A DNA stretch of 64,000 nucleotides from Vibrio sinaloensis (GCF_000808535.1 NZ_JWLV01000009.1:248001-312000), one strand, 5' to 3'. Positions 39,485-49,371 are shown, counted from the stretch's first letter. The notes: generated by a model not told the origin, from the sequence alone. Translations and numbers: made by a program.

Positions 39485-40588
39485 ATGGAGAAGACCAAGC
39501 TGGCTATGGATACCCCAAGCGCCTCACCAACGCAGTGGCAACGAGTAAAGCAAGATATCTTTGATGACAGGCTTTTGTATGGCTATGTCATCGTGACGAG
39601 CGCTTTGCTTTATCTCGCCTCACAATGGTTTGTTGAACAGTCACAACTCAAGTATGACCTCACTACCTACCTACGGGCACTGTTTACCATTTGCTACATT
39701 ACGTTTCTTGCTTGGAGCTCGGGCTATTACCTCTACTTGGCCTATCACAAAACGCCTCACCCTTTGTTGGTCTATTCAAAAACCATTACCGGCTTCTTCC
39801 ACCCCATCGCTAAGCCGATCAGTTTTGTATTGCTGGTCTTATCGCTCAACTTGACGTTTTCTTGCTACACCTATCTCAAATCGATCATTCCGGATATCAA
39901 CCCATTTCAATATGATTTGCTCTTCTATCAGCTCGATCAGTGGCTCCACTTTGGCAATGATCCTTGGCGTCTCACCCATCAATGGTTCTCATCCATCTAC
40001 AGCTCTTTTGTGATCAACTTTCTCTACAATCTGTGGTTTTTATTGATGTGGGGCAGCGTCTTATTCTTTATTGTCCGCCGAGATATGGCCATTTTGCGTA
40101 ATCAGTATTTGATTACCTTTATGTCTAGCTGGCTGGTGATTGGTGGAGTGACCGCAACTCTAATGTCGTCCGCAGGGCCTTGTTACGCCCACTTGGTAGA
40201 CGTCAATCAAACCCAATATCTGCCATTAATGGACAGGCTTACTACCCAAAGCCTAGCATTAGAGAAACTGGGACTCCCCCCGCTGTGGGCACTCGATGTT
40301 CAAGACCTACTGTGGTTAAAATACCTGGGCAGAGAAAGCGGCATTGGCACGGGGATCTCGGCAATGCCTAGCATGCATATCTCCATTGCCGTGTTGATGG
40401 CATTGGGCGCTTATCGATTGAACAAGCGATTCGGGTATCTGATGTGGGGATACATGGCCGCGATTCAAATTGGCTCGGTACATCTTGCGTGGCACTACGC
40501 CATTGACGGGTACTTAAGCACATTCTTAACGCTACTACTTTGGAAGCTAAGTGGTCTTATTGTACGCAAGCTGCACCCCGAACATTAA
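39485..40588 (+). CDS. PAP2-type membrane phosphatase / phosphotransferase
   Basis: The 367-residue polytopic membrane protein has a C-terminal PAP2 (Aur1-like) region with PSMHISIAVLMALGAYR and HLAWHYAIDGY, the His and His-x3-Asp residues of the lipid phosphatase family. About six to eight membrane segments precede it. Likely chemistry is phosphoryl transfer on a membrane lipid. A second in-frame ATG at 39506 is possible. The stop codon shares TTAA with the stop of the convergent LysR gene. Confidence 0.82.
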   Translation: MEKTKLAMDTPSASPTQWQRVKQDIFDDRLLYGYVIVTSALLYLASQWFVEQSQLKYDLTTYLRALFTICYITFLAWSSGYYLYLAYHKTPHPLLVYSKTITGFFHPIAKPISFVLLVLSLNLTFSCYTYLKSIIPDINPFQYDLLFYQLDQWLHFGNDPWRLTHQWFSSIYSSFVINFLYNLWFLLMWGSVLFFIVRRDMAILRNQYLITFMSSWLVIGGVTATLMSSAGPCYAHLVDVNQTQYLPLMDRLTTQSLALEKLGLPPLWALDVQDLLWLKYLGRESGIGTGISAMPSMHISIAVLMALGAYRLNKRFGYLMWGYMAAIQIGSVHLAWHYAIDGYLSTFLTLLLWKLSGLIVRKLHPEH

Positions 40589-41493
40589 TTCACAACCTCG
40601 CTCACCACATCACGAATACAGATGTTCTTCTCTTCGTACTGGTTGGCTTTTAAGTAAATCAAACGTATATCGAAATCAGGTACGTCAATGGGGGGCGGAG
40701 CGGCCATCAAACCGTGACTCACGCTTTCCATTTCAGCAAAACGCTTGGGCACAATACAAACCAGCTCTCGACCAAGCAATAAACGACGTATGGTAAGGAA
40801 GTGACGCGATGCGACACCGACTCGCCGCTCATAACCGAGTTTGGTTAAGCGCTTATCAACTTGGGTGTGCAGGCTGCCATCTGGACTCACCAATGCGTGT
40901 TCCAGTGAGACAAATTGCTCTAGCGTCAAAGGCAGATCGACATCAACGCTCTGTGGGTCATACATACACAAGTGCTGCTCAGTATAAAGATGCTGGGACA
41001 GAAAACGGCGATTGAGATTTTCAATACTGCCGATGACTACATCCAGATCTTCACTGTCCGCGATATCGAGATAATTGCTGCGATTGACGTTGTAAAAACT
41101 GACCTGAGATTGAGGCGACACCGCTTTGAGTGCATCGTAAAGTTGTGGGGCAAAGAGTTGCTCTGCGTAATCCGTCAACCCGATACGCCACGCTCCTTGG
41201 TAGTCTTGCGCAGAAAAGTGCTTTTTGATGAGTAGATCGTTTTTGATGCTGGCGAGCAGCTTATCGATCAAAGGGGCGACCTCATGAGCCCGAAGTGTCG
41301 GCTCCATTCGAATCCCGACGCGTTCAAATAGAGGATCCTCAAACAACCCACGCATCCTTTGCAAGGTATGGCTCATTGCAGACTGGCTCACAAAGCATTG
41401 CTCAGCGGCTAAACTGACACTTTTGGTTTGGTACACCGCTTGAAACGCCACCAGCAAATTGAGATCGACCTCTTTCCAGTTAAACTCTTTCAT
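40585..41493 (-). CDS. LysR family transcriptional regulator (LeuO/NodD-like class)
   Basis: The 302-residue protein has the N-terminal pattern DLNLLVAFQAVYQTKSVSLA, then AEQCFVSQSAMSHTLQRMRG, followed by FEDPLFERVG, typical of the LeuO/NodD class. The effector domain starts near residue 95. It diverges from chrA, with about 100 bp between the starts, and overlaps the PAP2 gene's stop by 4 bases. Its target could be chrA, but no operator was identified. Confidence 0.88.
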   Translation of the reverse strand: MKEFNWKEVDLNLLVAFQAVYQTKSVSLAAEQCFVSQSAMSHTLQRMRGLFEDPLFERVGIRMEPTLRAHEVAPLIDKLLASIKNDLLIKKHFSAQDYQGAWRIGLTDYAEQLFAPQLYDALKAVSPQSQVSFYNVNRSNYLDIADSEDLDVVIGSIENLNRRFLSQHLYTEQHLCMYDPQSVDVDLPLTLEQFVSLEHALVSPDGSLHTQVDKRLTKLGYERRVGVASRHFLTIRRLLLGRELVCIVPKRFAEMESVSHGLMAAPPPIDVPDFDIRLIYLKANQYEEKNICIRDVVSEVVN

Positions 41494-41597
41494 CGCCTCA
41501 TCCTGTTTGATTCATAATCTCTATTAAAACTATCAATTTGAGTCATTTTAGTCGATTTTGTACATTATCGGCACTATTTACCCAACGAGTATTTGTC

Positions 41598-42743
41598 ATG
41601 CTGTCGATTTTTAAGACCTTTTTCTGGTTAGGCTGGATTAGCTTTGGTGGCCCCGCGGCTCATATCGGCTACTTCCGAAATACCTTTGTTGAGAAACTCA
41701 AATGGCTAGATGACAAAGAGTATGGCCAGATCGTCGCCTTAAGCCAGTTCTTACCTGGCCCAGGGTCAAGCCAAGTCGGTTTTGCGCTCGGTTATAAGCG
41801 TGGTGGATTGGGCGGCGCCTGTATGGCGTTTCTTGGTTTTACCTTGCCATCTGTGCTGATCATGTTGGCTTTGGCGGTGTTAAGTAGCCAACTGACTGAA
41901 ACAAGCGCGTTTCAAAACATTGTTCATGGGCTCAAGCTACTCGCAGTTGTCGTGGTTGCTGATGCCACTTGGGGCATGTACAAAAACTTCTGCAAAGGCA
42001 AGCTTTCTGTCGCTTTGTGTTTAGCGACGGCTATTGCGCTCTTGGTGTTCCCCGGAATTGCCACACAGATGTTAGTGCTCATACTTGCCGGTCTCATCGG
42101 GATGCGCTTTTTGGGCGTTCAATCACCAAGCGAGCCAACCTCGTTTAAACCCTCAGTGCTGCCTTTGGTGCTGTTCGTCGTGCTACTCGTCGGCTTACCT
42201 GTTGTCGCCAATGTGATACCTGCGCTTGGTCTATTTAATGACTTTTTCCAAGCGGGGAGCTTGGTGTTTGGTGGCGGTCATGTGGTTCTCCCTCTCTTGC
42301 AGAACATTGTTGGCGACCAACTGACTCAAGATGCCTTCTTAACCGGTTATGCAGCCGCACAAGCTGTTCCTGGACCCATGTTTACCTTTGCCACCTACAT
42401 TGGCTATGAGTTGATGCCACAAGCGCCAATCTCTGGAGCGCTGATTGCGACACTTGGGGTTTTCTTACCGGGGTTCTTGCTGTTACTGGGTGTGTTGAAA
42501 AACTGGCAATCGCTGGCACAAAACAGTAAAGTCTCCGGCGCGGTTAATGGCGTGAACGCCTCTGTTGTCGGCTTACTGTTGGCGGCACTCTACCAACCCG
42601 TATTCACTAGCGCGGTATTAAACCCAATCGACCTATCGCTGGTGCTAGTTGGCTTCTATCTGCTCAAACAGCTATCGTTGCCGATTGTCTGGATGGTCGC
42701 CTTCTTTATGACTGCTGGGCTTGTCTCCGGTTACATCGTCTAA
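41598..42743 (+). CDS. chrA: Chromate transporter family protein ChrA
   Basis: The 381-residue inner-membrane protein belongs to the long-chain CHR family with two homologous halves. Signatures are FGGPAAHIGYFR and LPGPGSSQ in the first half and FGGGHVVLPLL and AVPGPMFTFATYIGYE in the second. Members export chromate or related anions. I chose the ATG at 41598 (MLSIFKTFFWLGW); the frame opens 20 codons earlier. It ends at a terminator shared with the convergent tad operon. Confidence 0.88.
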   Translation: MLSIFKTFFWLGWISFGGPAAHIGYFRNTFVEKLKWLDDKEYGQIVALSQFLPGPGSSQVGFALGYKRGGLGGACMAFLGFTLPSVLIMLALAVLSSQLTETSAFQNIVHGLKLLAVVVVADATWGMYKNFCKGKLSVALCLATAIALLVFPGIATQMLVLILAGLIGMRFLGVQSPSEPTSFKPSVLPLVLFVVLLVGLPVVANVIPALGLFNDFFQAGSLVFGGGHVVLPLLQNIVGDQLTQDAFLTGYAAAQAVPGPMFTFATYIGYELMPQAPISGALIATLGVFLPGFLLLLGVLKNWQSLAQNSKVSGAVNGVNASVVGLLLAALYQPVFTSAVLNPIDLSLVLVGFYLLKQLSLPIVWMVAFFMTAGLVSGYIV

Positions 42744-42755
42744 GCGACAAACTCG

Positions 42756-42780
42756 AAGGAGAGCCGAGGCTCTCCTTTTT
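42756..42780. terminator. Terminator shared by chrA and the tad operon
   Basis: AAGGAGAGC-CGAG-GCTCTCCTT forms a 9-bp hairpin, followed by T on the plus strand. It lies between the two convergent transcription units. Confidence 0.88.
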
Positions 42781-42785
42781 GATTG

Positions 42786-43796
42786 TCACTGCTCCGATTG
42801 ACTTTCTTCTTCTCTGACCAAAGCCAGTGCGCGCTCTAGGTTCTCATTGGCGACTTTGTAATAGGTAGGCTTACTGTCTATCGCCTGTTGAAGATACGGG
42901 ATTGCCTTGTCTGGCTTACCTTGCAATATCAAGAAGTAACCGACGTTATTCAGCGCTTCCGGCTTCTCCATATGACGCGTAAACACATTCAGCGCGCGGT
43001 TAATTTCCCCTTTTCCCAAGTAGATAAGCGCGAGATTATTGAGTGCCTTTTCATCGTTTGGATCTTGATCCAACGCCTGCAAGCTAAGTCTCTGAGCCTG
43101 AAGGTAGTCCCCAGACATGTAGTATGAATAGCCGCTGTTCGTCAGCGTTTTGACCGAATCTGGCTTAATACGTAAAGCATGCTGATAGTAGGCCTGAGCT
43201 TGCTCATGTTTTGCCTCGAGGTCTGCTAGAACGCCCATCCCCATGTACGCATAGTCTGGCGAACTGACATCCGTTTTGAGCGCAGCTATGGCTTCAACGG
43301 TCAGCAAATCTTGATCAGACAATGGCTTCTTGCTGCCAAAACGAAGTTGATCGGCGTTGATCGCTTTCAAAAAGTAGCTTTCCCCCTGCTTGGGATCCCC
43401 AGAACGACTGTAAAGAATGCCTAGCTGTTCTAGGGATTGAATGTTGTTTGGGTTGCGGTCAACCGACAAGGTGTAAGCTCGCTCGGCCAATGCTAAGTTG
43501 CTACGGCTTTGGTGAATACGGCCAATATTGTACAAAGAGCGATCTTGGTATTGACCATTTTCAAACGAGAGCGAGCGTATGTACTCATAGAGAGCGAGAT
43601 CGACATTGCCTTGACTCAATGCCATATCGCCCCGTGTGATGGCCTCTTTTTCCGTCTTGGGTGGCTCTTCTAGGGAGAGGGTATCGATAGGTTTACCATC
43701 ATAAAGAGAGGCATCAAAGGTATTGTCATCACTCGTGGCGCAGCCCACCAGCAATGAAAGCGGCAATAACCAGACGGCGAGTTGTTGTTTGTTCAT
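42786..43796 (-). CDS. tadD: Tad pilus TPR lipoprotein TadD
   Basis: This is a 336-residue outer-membrane-linked TPR protein of Tad pilus assembly. The ATG at 43796 gives a lipoprotein signal (MNKQQLAVWLLPLSLLVGC), cleaved before Cys19. The frame opens 22 codons earlier with no signal, so that start is rejected. TPR-like helices follow, with repeats such as SLYNIGRIHQSRSNLALAER, NSGYSYYMSGDYLQAQRLSL and NLALIYLGKGEINRALNV. It is the last gene of the operon. In other Tad systems TadD helps the RcpA secretin to form. Confidence 0.9.
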   Translation of the reverse strand: MNKQQLAVWLLPLSLLVGCATSDDNTFDASLYDGKPIDTLSLEEPPKTEKEAITRGDMALSQGNVDLALYEYIRSLSFENGQYQDRSLYNIGRIHQSRSNLALAERAYTLSVDRNPNNIQSLEQLGILYSRSGDPKQGESYFLKAINADQLRFGSKKPLSDQDLLTVEAIAALKTDVSSPDYAYMGMGVLADLEAKHEQAQAYYQHALRIKPDSVKTLTNSGYSYYMSGDYLQAQRLSLQALDQDPNDEKALNNLALIYLGKGEINRALNVFTRHMEKPEALNNVGYFLILQGKPDKAIPYLQQAIDSKPTYYKVANENLERALALVREEESQSEQ

Positions 43797-43798
43797 AG

Positions 43799-44743
43799 TT
43801 AGTTCCCCAGCGTCGAGGTAATGGAAAGCATTGATGGCCCGATCGCGACAATAAAGAAGCACGGCCAGATAAATAACAGCAATGGAAAGATCATTTTGGT
43901 CGGAATTTTCGCAGCAATCTCTTCGATCTCTTGGTTGCGTTTATCTCGGAAATCTTCCGTATACTCACGCAATGTTTGAGATAAGCTGCCACCAATTCGC
44001 GATGCATGGGACAGCATGGTCACCAATCCAGCAAGCTCCTTGATACCCGTTCGTTCCACCAAATCTTCGAACGCATCCGACATCTCTACCCCTGCTTTAA
44101 TTTTTACGCACACGGTATCCAATTCGTCTGCAAAGTCAGGGTGAGAGATCATCAACTCATCAGCGACTCGGCGCAGTGCGGCACTAAAGCCCAACCCCGA
44201 TTCGGTACACACCACCAAAAGATCGAGCGCATCTGGCACACCGCCACGAATTCGAGACTGACGTTTATTCACAAAATAGTTCAAACCGATATTGGGCGTG
44301 TAAAGCCCCACCGCGACACTGGCGACCATCGCCAACTTAAGATTCGACATCTCAGGGACAAAGAAGTAGAGCATTGCTGCAATACCAACGCCAACCAAAA
44401 TCGCCATCCCTTTAATGGCGTAGAACACGGTAAGAGCATTGGCATCATGGTAGCCAGCATGCATCAATTGTTGACGCAAACTCTGGCTCTCTTTTGAGTT
44501 TGACGGCGTTAACGTCGGCGCAATCGAATCAAGGGTATTGCCAAGCCGGCGGCCTTTTTTTAGTTTCTCTCCGGGCGCTGTTTTCTTTAGCTCTTCGAGT
44601 CGAACCTTCATAGGCGCCCGCGTCCCCAACACCACCAAGAACAGAGTAAACATCACCAACACAGTCGCAATCAGAATGACACTGAGAAAAAATGTCTGCT
44701 CATTGATTTGAAAGCTGTCTAGAAGCTGCAATAAGGTCTCCAT
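43799..44743 (-). CDS. tadC: Tad pilus inner-membrane platform protein TadC
   Basis: The protein is 314 residues, a T2SS GspF-type platform protein. The ATG at 44743 (METLLQLLDSFQINEQTFFL) is chosen because it puts the first membrane segment in its usual place; the frame extends 23 codons upstream into tadB. It has membrane segments at the N-terminus, at mid-protein and at the C-terminus, and the cytoplasmic GspF region (DALDLLVVCTESGLGFSAAL). It begins 1 base after the tadB stop, so the genes are tightly coupled. Confidence 0.92.
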   Translation of the reverse strand: METLLQLLDSFQINEQTFFLSVILIATVLVMFTLFLVVLGTRAPMKVRLEELKKTAPGEKLKKGRRLGNTLDSIAPTLTPSNSKESQSLRQQLMHAGYHDANALTVFYAIKGMAILVGVGIAAMLYFFVPEMSNLKLAMVASVAVGLYTPNIGLNYFVNKRQSRIRGGVPDALDLLVVCTESGLGFSAALRRVADELMISHPDFADELDTVCVKIKAGVEMSDAFEDLVERTGIKELAGLVTMLSHASRIGGSLSQTLREYTEDFRDKRNQEIEEIAAKIPTKMIFPLLLFIWPCFFIVAIGPSMLSITSTLGN

Positions 44744-44744
44744 A

Positions 44745-45713
44745 TTACACCTCGAAGTTGATGATGTTTCGGATCCATATCGAGCCAATAAACAGACTGA
44801 TAATACCCCCACTTACGAGCGTCATCCCTCTTGGATCGGTATAGAGCGGCTCAACGTAGCTGGGATTAATAAAGGTGAGAAACAGAAACAGTAGAAACGG
44901 TGACAATACCAAGATCCACGCAGACAAGCGGCTCTCTGCGGACAAAGTTTTGATTTTTCGCTGCAATTTAAATCTTGATCGCAGAACTTTACTCACTTTC
45001 TCTAAGTTCTCAGACAGGTTCCCCCCCGTCTCTTTTTGCAGAAGAACAGCACTGGAAAACGCTAACATTGACACCGTTGGGGTACGCTCTGCCATTTGCA
45101 TGATGGCCATGCGCATGTCGTAACCAAAGTTGAGTAGGTTAAAGGTGTTTTTAAACTCGGTGCCGATGGGATCGGGCATCTCGTTGCCAACCTCATTGAA
45201 CGCCTGAGTGACGGGTTGTCCGGCTTGAAGCATACGACGCATAATGTCCAGCGCCTCAGGCAATTGCTCTTCAAAACTCGCTAAACGATCAGAAATGCGC
45301 TTATTGAGCCAAAAGTACAGAATGAACCAAATTCCCACCGACGCGGCTAATCCGATATAGAAAGGTTGCCCTAACAGCAGCACAATAAGAAAAGCACACA
45401 CAGATAAAATTAGCGTCACAGCAAGCGTTTGACCAAGACTCCAATCGTAACCAGAAAGCTCAATGGTTTTCTTTAGCGAAGAAAAGAGAGGGACTTTCAC
45501 CAAACGCCTATCCATCGGCGTCAAACTTTTCATGTAGTGTTCTTGAAGCAGTGAACGAGCCTCTTCATCGAGTTTGGCTTGAGACTCTTTCAGTCGTTGC
45601 GACAGTTGCTTGTGCTTAGCCTTGCTACCCGCCGCAGGCAAAATCAGCGCTTGTGAAATAAACACCACAGCGAAAAAAAGTAAAATATAGAAAAGCGTCG
45701 CATCCTGTTGCAT
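44745..45713 (-). CDS. tadB: Tad pilus inner-membrane platform protein TadB
   Basis: The 322-residue GspF-type platform protein is paralogous to TadC, with which it forms the heteromeric platform. It has an N-terminal membrane segment (YILLFFAVVFISQALILPA), then a cytoplasmic part, then the GspF core (EEQLPEALDIMRRMLQAGQP, then ETGGNLSENLEKVSKVLRSR). GGGGGA near the ATG serves as a ribosome binding site. It follows tadA by 12 bases. Confidence 0.93.
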   Translation of the reverse strand: MQQDATLFYILLFFAVVFISQALILPAAGSKAKHKQLSQRLKESQAKLDEEARSLLQEHYMKSLTPMDRRLVKVPLFSSLKKTIELSGYDWSLGQTLAVTLILSVCAFLIVLLLGQPFYIGLAASVGIWFILYFWLNKRISDRLASFEEQLPEALDIMRRMLQAGQPVTQAFNEVGNEMPDPIGTEFKNTFNLLNFGYDMRMAIMQMAERTPTVSMLAFSSAVLLQKETGGNLSENLEKVSKVLRSRFKLQRKIKTLSAESRLSAWILVLSPFLLFLFLTFINPSYVEPLYTDPRGMTLVSGGIISLFIGSIWIRNIINFEV

Positions 45714-45725
45714 GACATCCCCCTT

Positions 45726-47195
45726 CTACGAATAAGATTCGTTAAATATGTCGAAAGGAAGGTGCAGACCTTTTTTAGACAATTGGTCGTGGCATTGTGG
45801 GACTACCCCTGTTGCCGTGTAGTAACCCAGCACATTCCCTTCTTCGTCCATCCCTTGACGATGGAACTTAAAGATTTCCGACATGGTGATGATTTCCCCT
45901 TCCATGCCGTTGATTTCGCAAATACTCACCATACGACGCTTACCATCCTCTTGGCGCTCCATTTGCACCACAAGATGAATCGCCGAAGCAATTTGCGAGC
46001 GAAGATTTTTAGCACTCATGTTCCACCCCGCCATGGCAAACATGTTCTCAACCCTCGACAGTGCATCTCGGGGAGTGTTGGCGTGAATGGTGGCAAGTGA
46101 GCCATCGTGACCTGTGTTCATTGCCGCCAACATATCGACCGCCTCGGCACCACGCACCTCCCCAAGAACGATGCGATCAGGGCGCATCCGCAGTGAGTTT
46201 TTCACCAGATCTCGCTGAGTAATTTCCCCTTTCCCTTCCAAGTTTGCAGGGCGGGTTTCCAAACGAACGACGTGAGTTTGTTGCAGTTGCAGCTCCGCCG
46301 AGTCTTCAATGGTGACAATACGATCATCGTGAGGAATAAAGTTGGAGAAGATATTCAGTGTGGTGGTTTTGCCTGAACCTGTACCGCCAGAGATCAAAAC
46401 GTTGAGCGCCCCTTGCACCGCCGCTTCAACAAATTGAGCCATCTGCGGAGAAAGTGAATTAAAGGCGAGTAAGTTGTCCATATTGAGCTTTTCGACCGCA
46501 AATCGACGAATCGACACCGAGGAGCCATCAAGCGCAAGTGGTGGAATAATCGCATTAACACGTGAACCGTCTGCCAAGCGCGCATCCACCATCGGGGAGG
46601 TTTCATCAATACGACGGCCCACCTGACTCACAATTCGGTCAATGATGTTTCTCAAATGGCGCTCATCAAGAAAGGTGTAGGGCGTTTGCTGCAACTTACC
46701 GCGTCGCTCTACAAACACATGCTTTGGACCATTGACCAAAATATCCGAGACGGTTGCATCGTGCAGCAGAGGCTCTAATGGCCCAAGACCAAACACTTCG
46801 TCTTCGATTTGTTGTATCACCCGCTTGCGCCCTTCCGCGCTCAAGGCGTGTGTTTGGTCGTCTGCCATTAACTGGACAATGGCATCGTGCAGATCATTTT
46901 TGGCTCTTTCGGGCTCTAAGCTCGCCAAAAGTCCTAAGTCGAGAGTTTCTAACAAACGTTGATGATAGTAGTGCTTAACTTCTTGTTCTTGCTCAAGCTG
47001 CTTTCTCGCGTCACCCACCGCTTTGTCGTTGGCCGCCTGTTCTTTTTTTTTCTGCTCTTTCAACAAGCTAGCGGACTCTTCACCGGAAGATTTGGCGTCA
47101 GCGTGACCACTTTCTTCGACGTGCTGTTGATGCTTATCCGCCTCCATCACCTTTTTTTGCAGCTCAGGATTGATATTTTTTCGTTTAAAAAACAT
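45726..47195 (-). CDS. tadA: Tad pilus secretion ATPase TadA (CpaF)
   Basis: This is a 489-residue T2SS/T4SS-type hexameric ATPase that drives Flp pilus extension and retraction. Visible motifs are Walker A GGTGSGKTT, the Asp box following it, Walker B region (LRMPDRIVLGEVRGAEAVD without its P, read as LRMRPDRIVLGEVRG) and the His box AMNTGHDGSLATIHANTP. The N-terminal part is a charged coiled-coil-like region (about residues 15-85). It sits directly before tadB. Confidence 0.95.
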   Translation of the reverse strand: MFFKRKNINPELQKKVMEADKHQQHVEESGHADAKSSGEESASLLKEQKKKEQAANDKAVGDARKQLEQEQEVKHYYHQRLLETLDLGLLASLEPERAKNDLHDAIVQLMADDQTHALSAEGRKRVIQQIEDEVFGLGPLEPLLHDATVSDILVNGPKHVFVERRGKLQQTPYTFLDERHLRNIIDRIVSQVGRRIDETSPMVDARLADGSRVNAIIPPLALDGSSVSIRRFAVEKLNMDNLLAFNSLSPQMAQFVEAAVQGALNVLISGGTGSGKTTTLNIFSNFIPHDDRIVTIEDSAELQLQQTHVVRLETRPANLEGKGEITQRDLVKNSLRMRPDRIVLGEVRGAEAVDMLAAMNTGHDGSLATIHANTPRDALSRVENMFAMAGWNMSAKNLRSQIASAIHLVVQMERQEDGKRRMVSICEINGMEGEIITMSEIFKFHRQGMDEEGNVLGYYTATGVVPQCHDQLSKKGLHLPFDIFNESYS

Positions 47196-47221
47196 AGCAA
47201 TATCCCTATCAGTTCACCTAG

Positions 47222-48448
47222 CTAGGAGAAAAGCTTACTTAGCCAGCTTTGTTTCTTTTTCTTTTCTGGTAGCAGCGCGGTCGCAAATTTACCGACCGAT
47301 TTTGAGAGAGCACTGCCTTTGCGCGATTCCACAAACGGACGCCCTAAATTGGCACTTTCGAGCGCGACTTTGAAATCATTGGGGAAGGTATGAACCGTCA
47401 CATCTCCCACGGCTTCTTTGATATCTTTAAGTTTGATTGACTGACGTTTCTCGTAGCGATTGACGATGATCTCAACCTGATCGCGATTAATGCCAAACTC
47501 AAACGACAAGGTTTTGATGATTTGATTACAGCTTTTAATCGAAACGAGGCTTTGCTGCGTCACCATGTATAGCTTAGTTGCAGGCGAGATAACCGGAGCG
47601 AACATGCGATCCAATCCTCGCGATAAATCAACAATCACGTACGGGTACTGCTCTCGCAGAAACGGCAGCAGCTTATTGAGATAAATCGCTTTTTCATGGT
47701 TTTCATGGCTGTTCTCGCGTTTAAAGGCGAGGATATGCAACCCTGAGGCATGCTTGGTCACTAAACTCCCTAATGACACTTCATCCAAGTCAGAGACGTT
47801 TGCTAGCGCATCCACTAGGCTGTACGTCGGTTGGATGTTTAGATAATCATTAATCACCCCAAACTGAATATCGAGATCAAGCAACATCACTTGTTCTGGG
47901 TGAGATTGCGCCATCTTGATCGCAGTGTTGAGCGCTAACATAGAGGCGCCACACCCGCCTTTGGAGTTCATAAATACCAGCAATTCACCAAGGTTTCGGT
48001 TCGCGACTTTCTCTTCTGCCATGTTGTTTAACAGAGGAGCGAGCTCTTGAATTTCAGCTTTGTCCGAAACAAAATCCGCCGCCCCAATGCGTAGGGCGAT
48101 CTTAAGCGCTCCACTGTCATGCTCGTTACCAAACACAATCAGTGACGCTTCATGGCCATCATTGGTTTCATGGGGAGATTCAAATTGCTGCAGTTCGACG
48201 ATTTTCTGTGCCCAATTAGGGCCAGTTTCCACAAAGATAAGATCAGGCGGCGTAAATTGAGCAAGATTGGCGATCACCAGCCCGTGAAATGAGATCATCT
48301 CGTAGCTGATGCTCTGACATTTCGACAATTCATGGCTAATGTGCAAATGAAAGGCGTCCGAGGAGTAAAACACCCAAACGCTTAAATTTGTTTTTAGTCG
48401 AATTGGAGGACTACTGCCCCCTGGTGCAATTTGCACAGCTTCGCCCAT
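47222..48448 (-). CDS. tadZ: Tad pilus localisation protein TadZ (CpaE)
   Basis: The 408-residue protein is a ParA/MinD-like ATPase with an N-terminal receiver-like domain. TadZ places the Tad machine in the cell. The deviant Walker A region is FMNSKGGCGASMLALN, with Ala in place of the second Lys, a known TadZ variant. The ATG at 48448 is only 1 base from AGGAGG, closer than usual, so the true start is uncertain. The first 35 residues are atypical. Confidence 0.9.
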   Translation of the reverse strand: MGEAVQIAPGGSSPPIRLKTNLSVWVFYSSDAFHLHISHELSKCQSISYEMISFHGLVIANLAQFTPPDLIFVETGPNWAQKIVELQQFESPHETNDGHEASLIVFGNEHDSGALKIALRIGAADFVSDKAEIQELAPLLNNMAEEKVANRNLGELLVFMNSKGGCGASMLALNTAIKMAQSHPEQVMLLDLDIQFGVINDYLNIQPTYSLVDALANVSDLDEVSLGSLVTKHASGLHILAFKRENSHENHEKAIYLNKLLPFLREQYPYVIVDLSRGLDRMFAPVISPATKLYMVTQQSLVSIKSCNQIIKTLSFEFGINRDQVEIIVNRYEKRQSIKLKDIKEAVGDVTVHTFPNDFKVALESANLGRPFVESRKGSALSKSVGKFATALLPEKKKKQSWLSKLFS

Positions 48449-48457
48449 TCATTCCTC

Positions 48458-48943
48458 CTAGCAGTCAGTGCTGTTGTCACCGCTTGTGTCCGTCCAGCGA
48501 TGGTGTCCCAAGTTTTCCCTCGGTCGAATCGTTTCAAACTCGGGGACTTGTAAGAGCCCAGTTAAGTTTACAAAGGTCAATAACCCTGTGAATTGATAGC
48601 TAAAGTTCACTACTCTCGCCCTTACATATCTAATTGTAGAAAACACATCGTCATCTGTCAGAGTTCCTGTTACCACATTCCCAGAATCATCAAGATAGTC
48701 CACGACCAAATTGGCCGTAGTTAGCCCGCCAGGAGCATAATCAGGCATCGCCAATGCGGGGATATCATTTCTGTCTTCAACACGGCACACAACCGCTAAA
48801 CGGGCCGCGACACGTGTAATGTCATTAATAACCTGTAAGGAATAAACATACCTTCCGACTTCGATCACCGAGAAAATCACCAGCAACAAGGCTGTTGAGA
48901 TGATGGTAAATTCAATCACAGACACACCGCTTTGCTTTTTCAT
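48458..48943 (-). CDS. TadE-like pseudopilin (second copy, TadF position)
   Basis: The 161-residue protein has the N-terminal pseudopilin pattern KKQSGVSVIEFTIISTALLL, with prepilin cleavage expected after Gly and Glu at +5. The rest is a predicted periplasmic domain with one Cys near the middle and one at the C-terminus. It overlaps the upstream TadE-like gene by 4 bases (ATGA) and occupies the tadF position. Such minor pseudopilins are thought to initiate or guide Flp fibre assembly. Confidence 0.82.
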   Translation of the reverse strand: MKKQSGVSVIEFTIISTALLLVIFSVIEVGRYVYSLQVINDITRVAARLAVVCRVEDRNDIPALAMPDYAPGGLTTANLVVDYLDDSGNVVTGTLTDDDVFSTIRYVRARVVNFSYQFTGLLTFVNLTGLLQVPEFETIRPRENLGHHRWTDTSGDNSTDC

Positions 48944-49371
48944 GGCGCAGTCCTCATCATCGCAGAGGCATTCAGTGGGAAACTGAAATTCATCCCACTT
49001 CGAAACGATCCCATCATGGGCGTGTAAGTATGATTAATCGTCACCGTCACATAACCACCAGCGTGATTCACATTCACATCGGACGTCGTCAGCCCATCTA
49101 CCATGGCTTTAGCCCCATCACCGACAGTTGAGGAGCCATAAACGACGATATTCTTTATTGCATTCACATCCGCGATTTGATCGTAGCTAGCGGTGCCCGT
49201 AATTTCTGTGGTGGCATAGCGAATACCATTTTGAGCCATTTTATTGAGCGTGTTGTAACGGATAAACGCGTTTCCCACTTCCGTAATGGCCATTAAAATC
49301 AATAGCAAAACGGGGATAGTGATGATCATCTCTACCGCCGCTAGCCCTTTCTGCTTACGACAAGTTTTCAT
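48940..49371 (-). CDS. tadE: TadE-like pseudopilin (first copy)
   Basis: The 143-residue protein has the pseudopilin N-terminus RKQKGLAAVEMIITIPVLLL, with cleavage expected after Gly and Glu at +5. A small periplasmic domain follows, with INHTYTPMMGSFRSGMNFSF near the C-terminus, as in TadE proteins. It overlaps the tadG-like gene upstream and the second TadE-like gene downstream by 4 bases each, so the three are translationally coupled. Confidence 0.85.
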   Translation of the reverse strand: MKTCRKQKGLAAVEMIITIPVLLLILMAITEVGNAFIRYNTLNKMAQNGIRYATTEITGTASYDQIADVNAIKNIVVYGSSTVGDGAKAMVDGLTTSDVNVNHAGGYVTVTINHTYTPMMGSFRSGMNFSFPLNASAMMRTAP

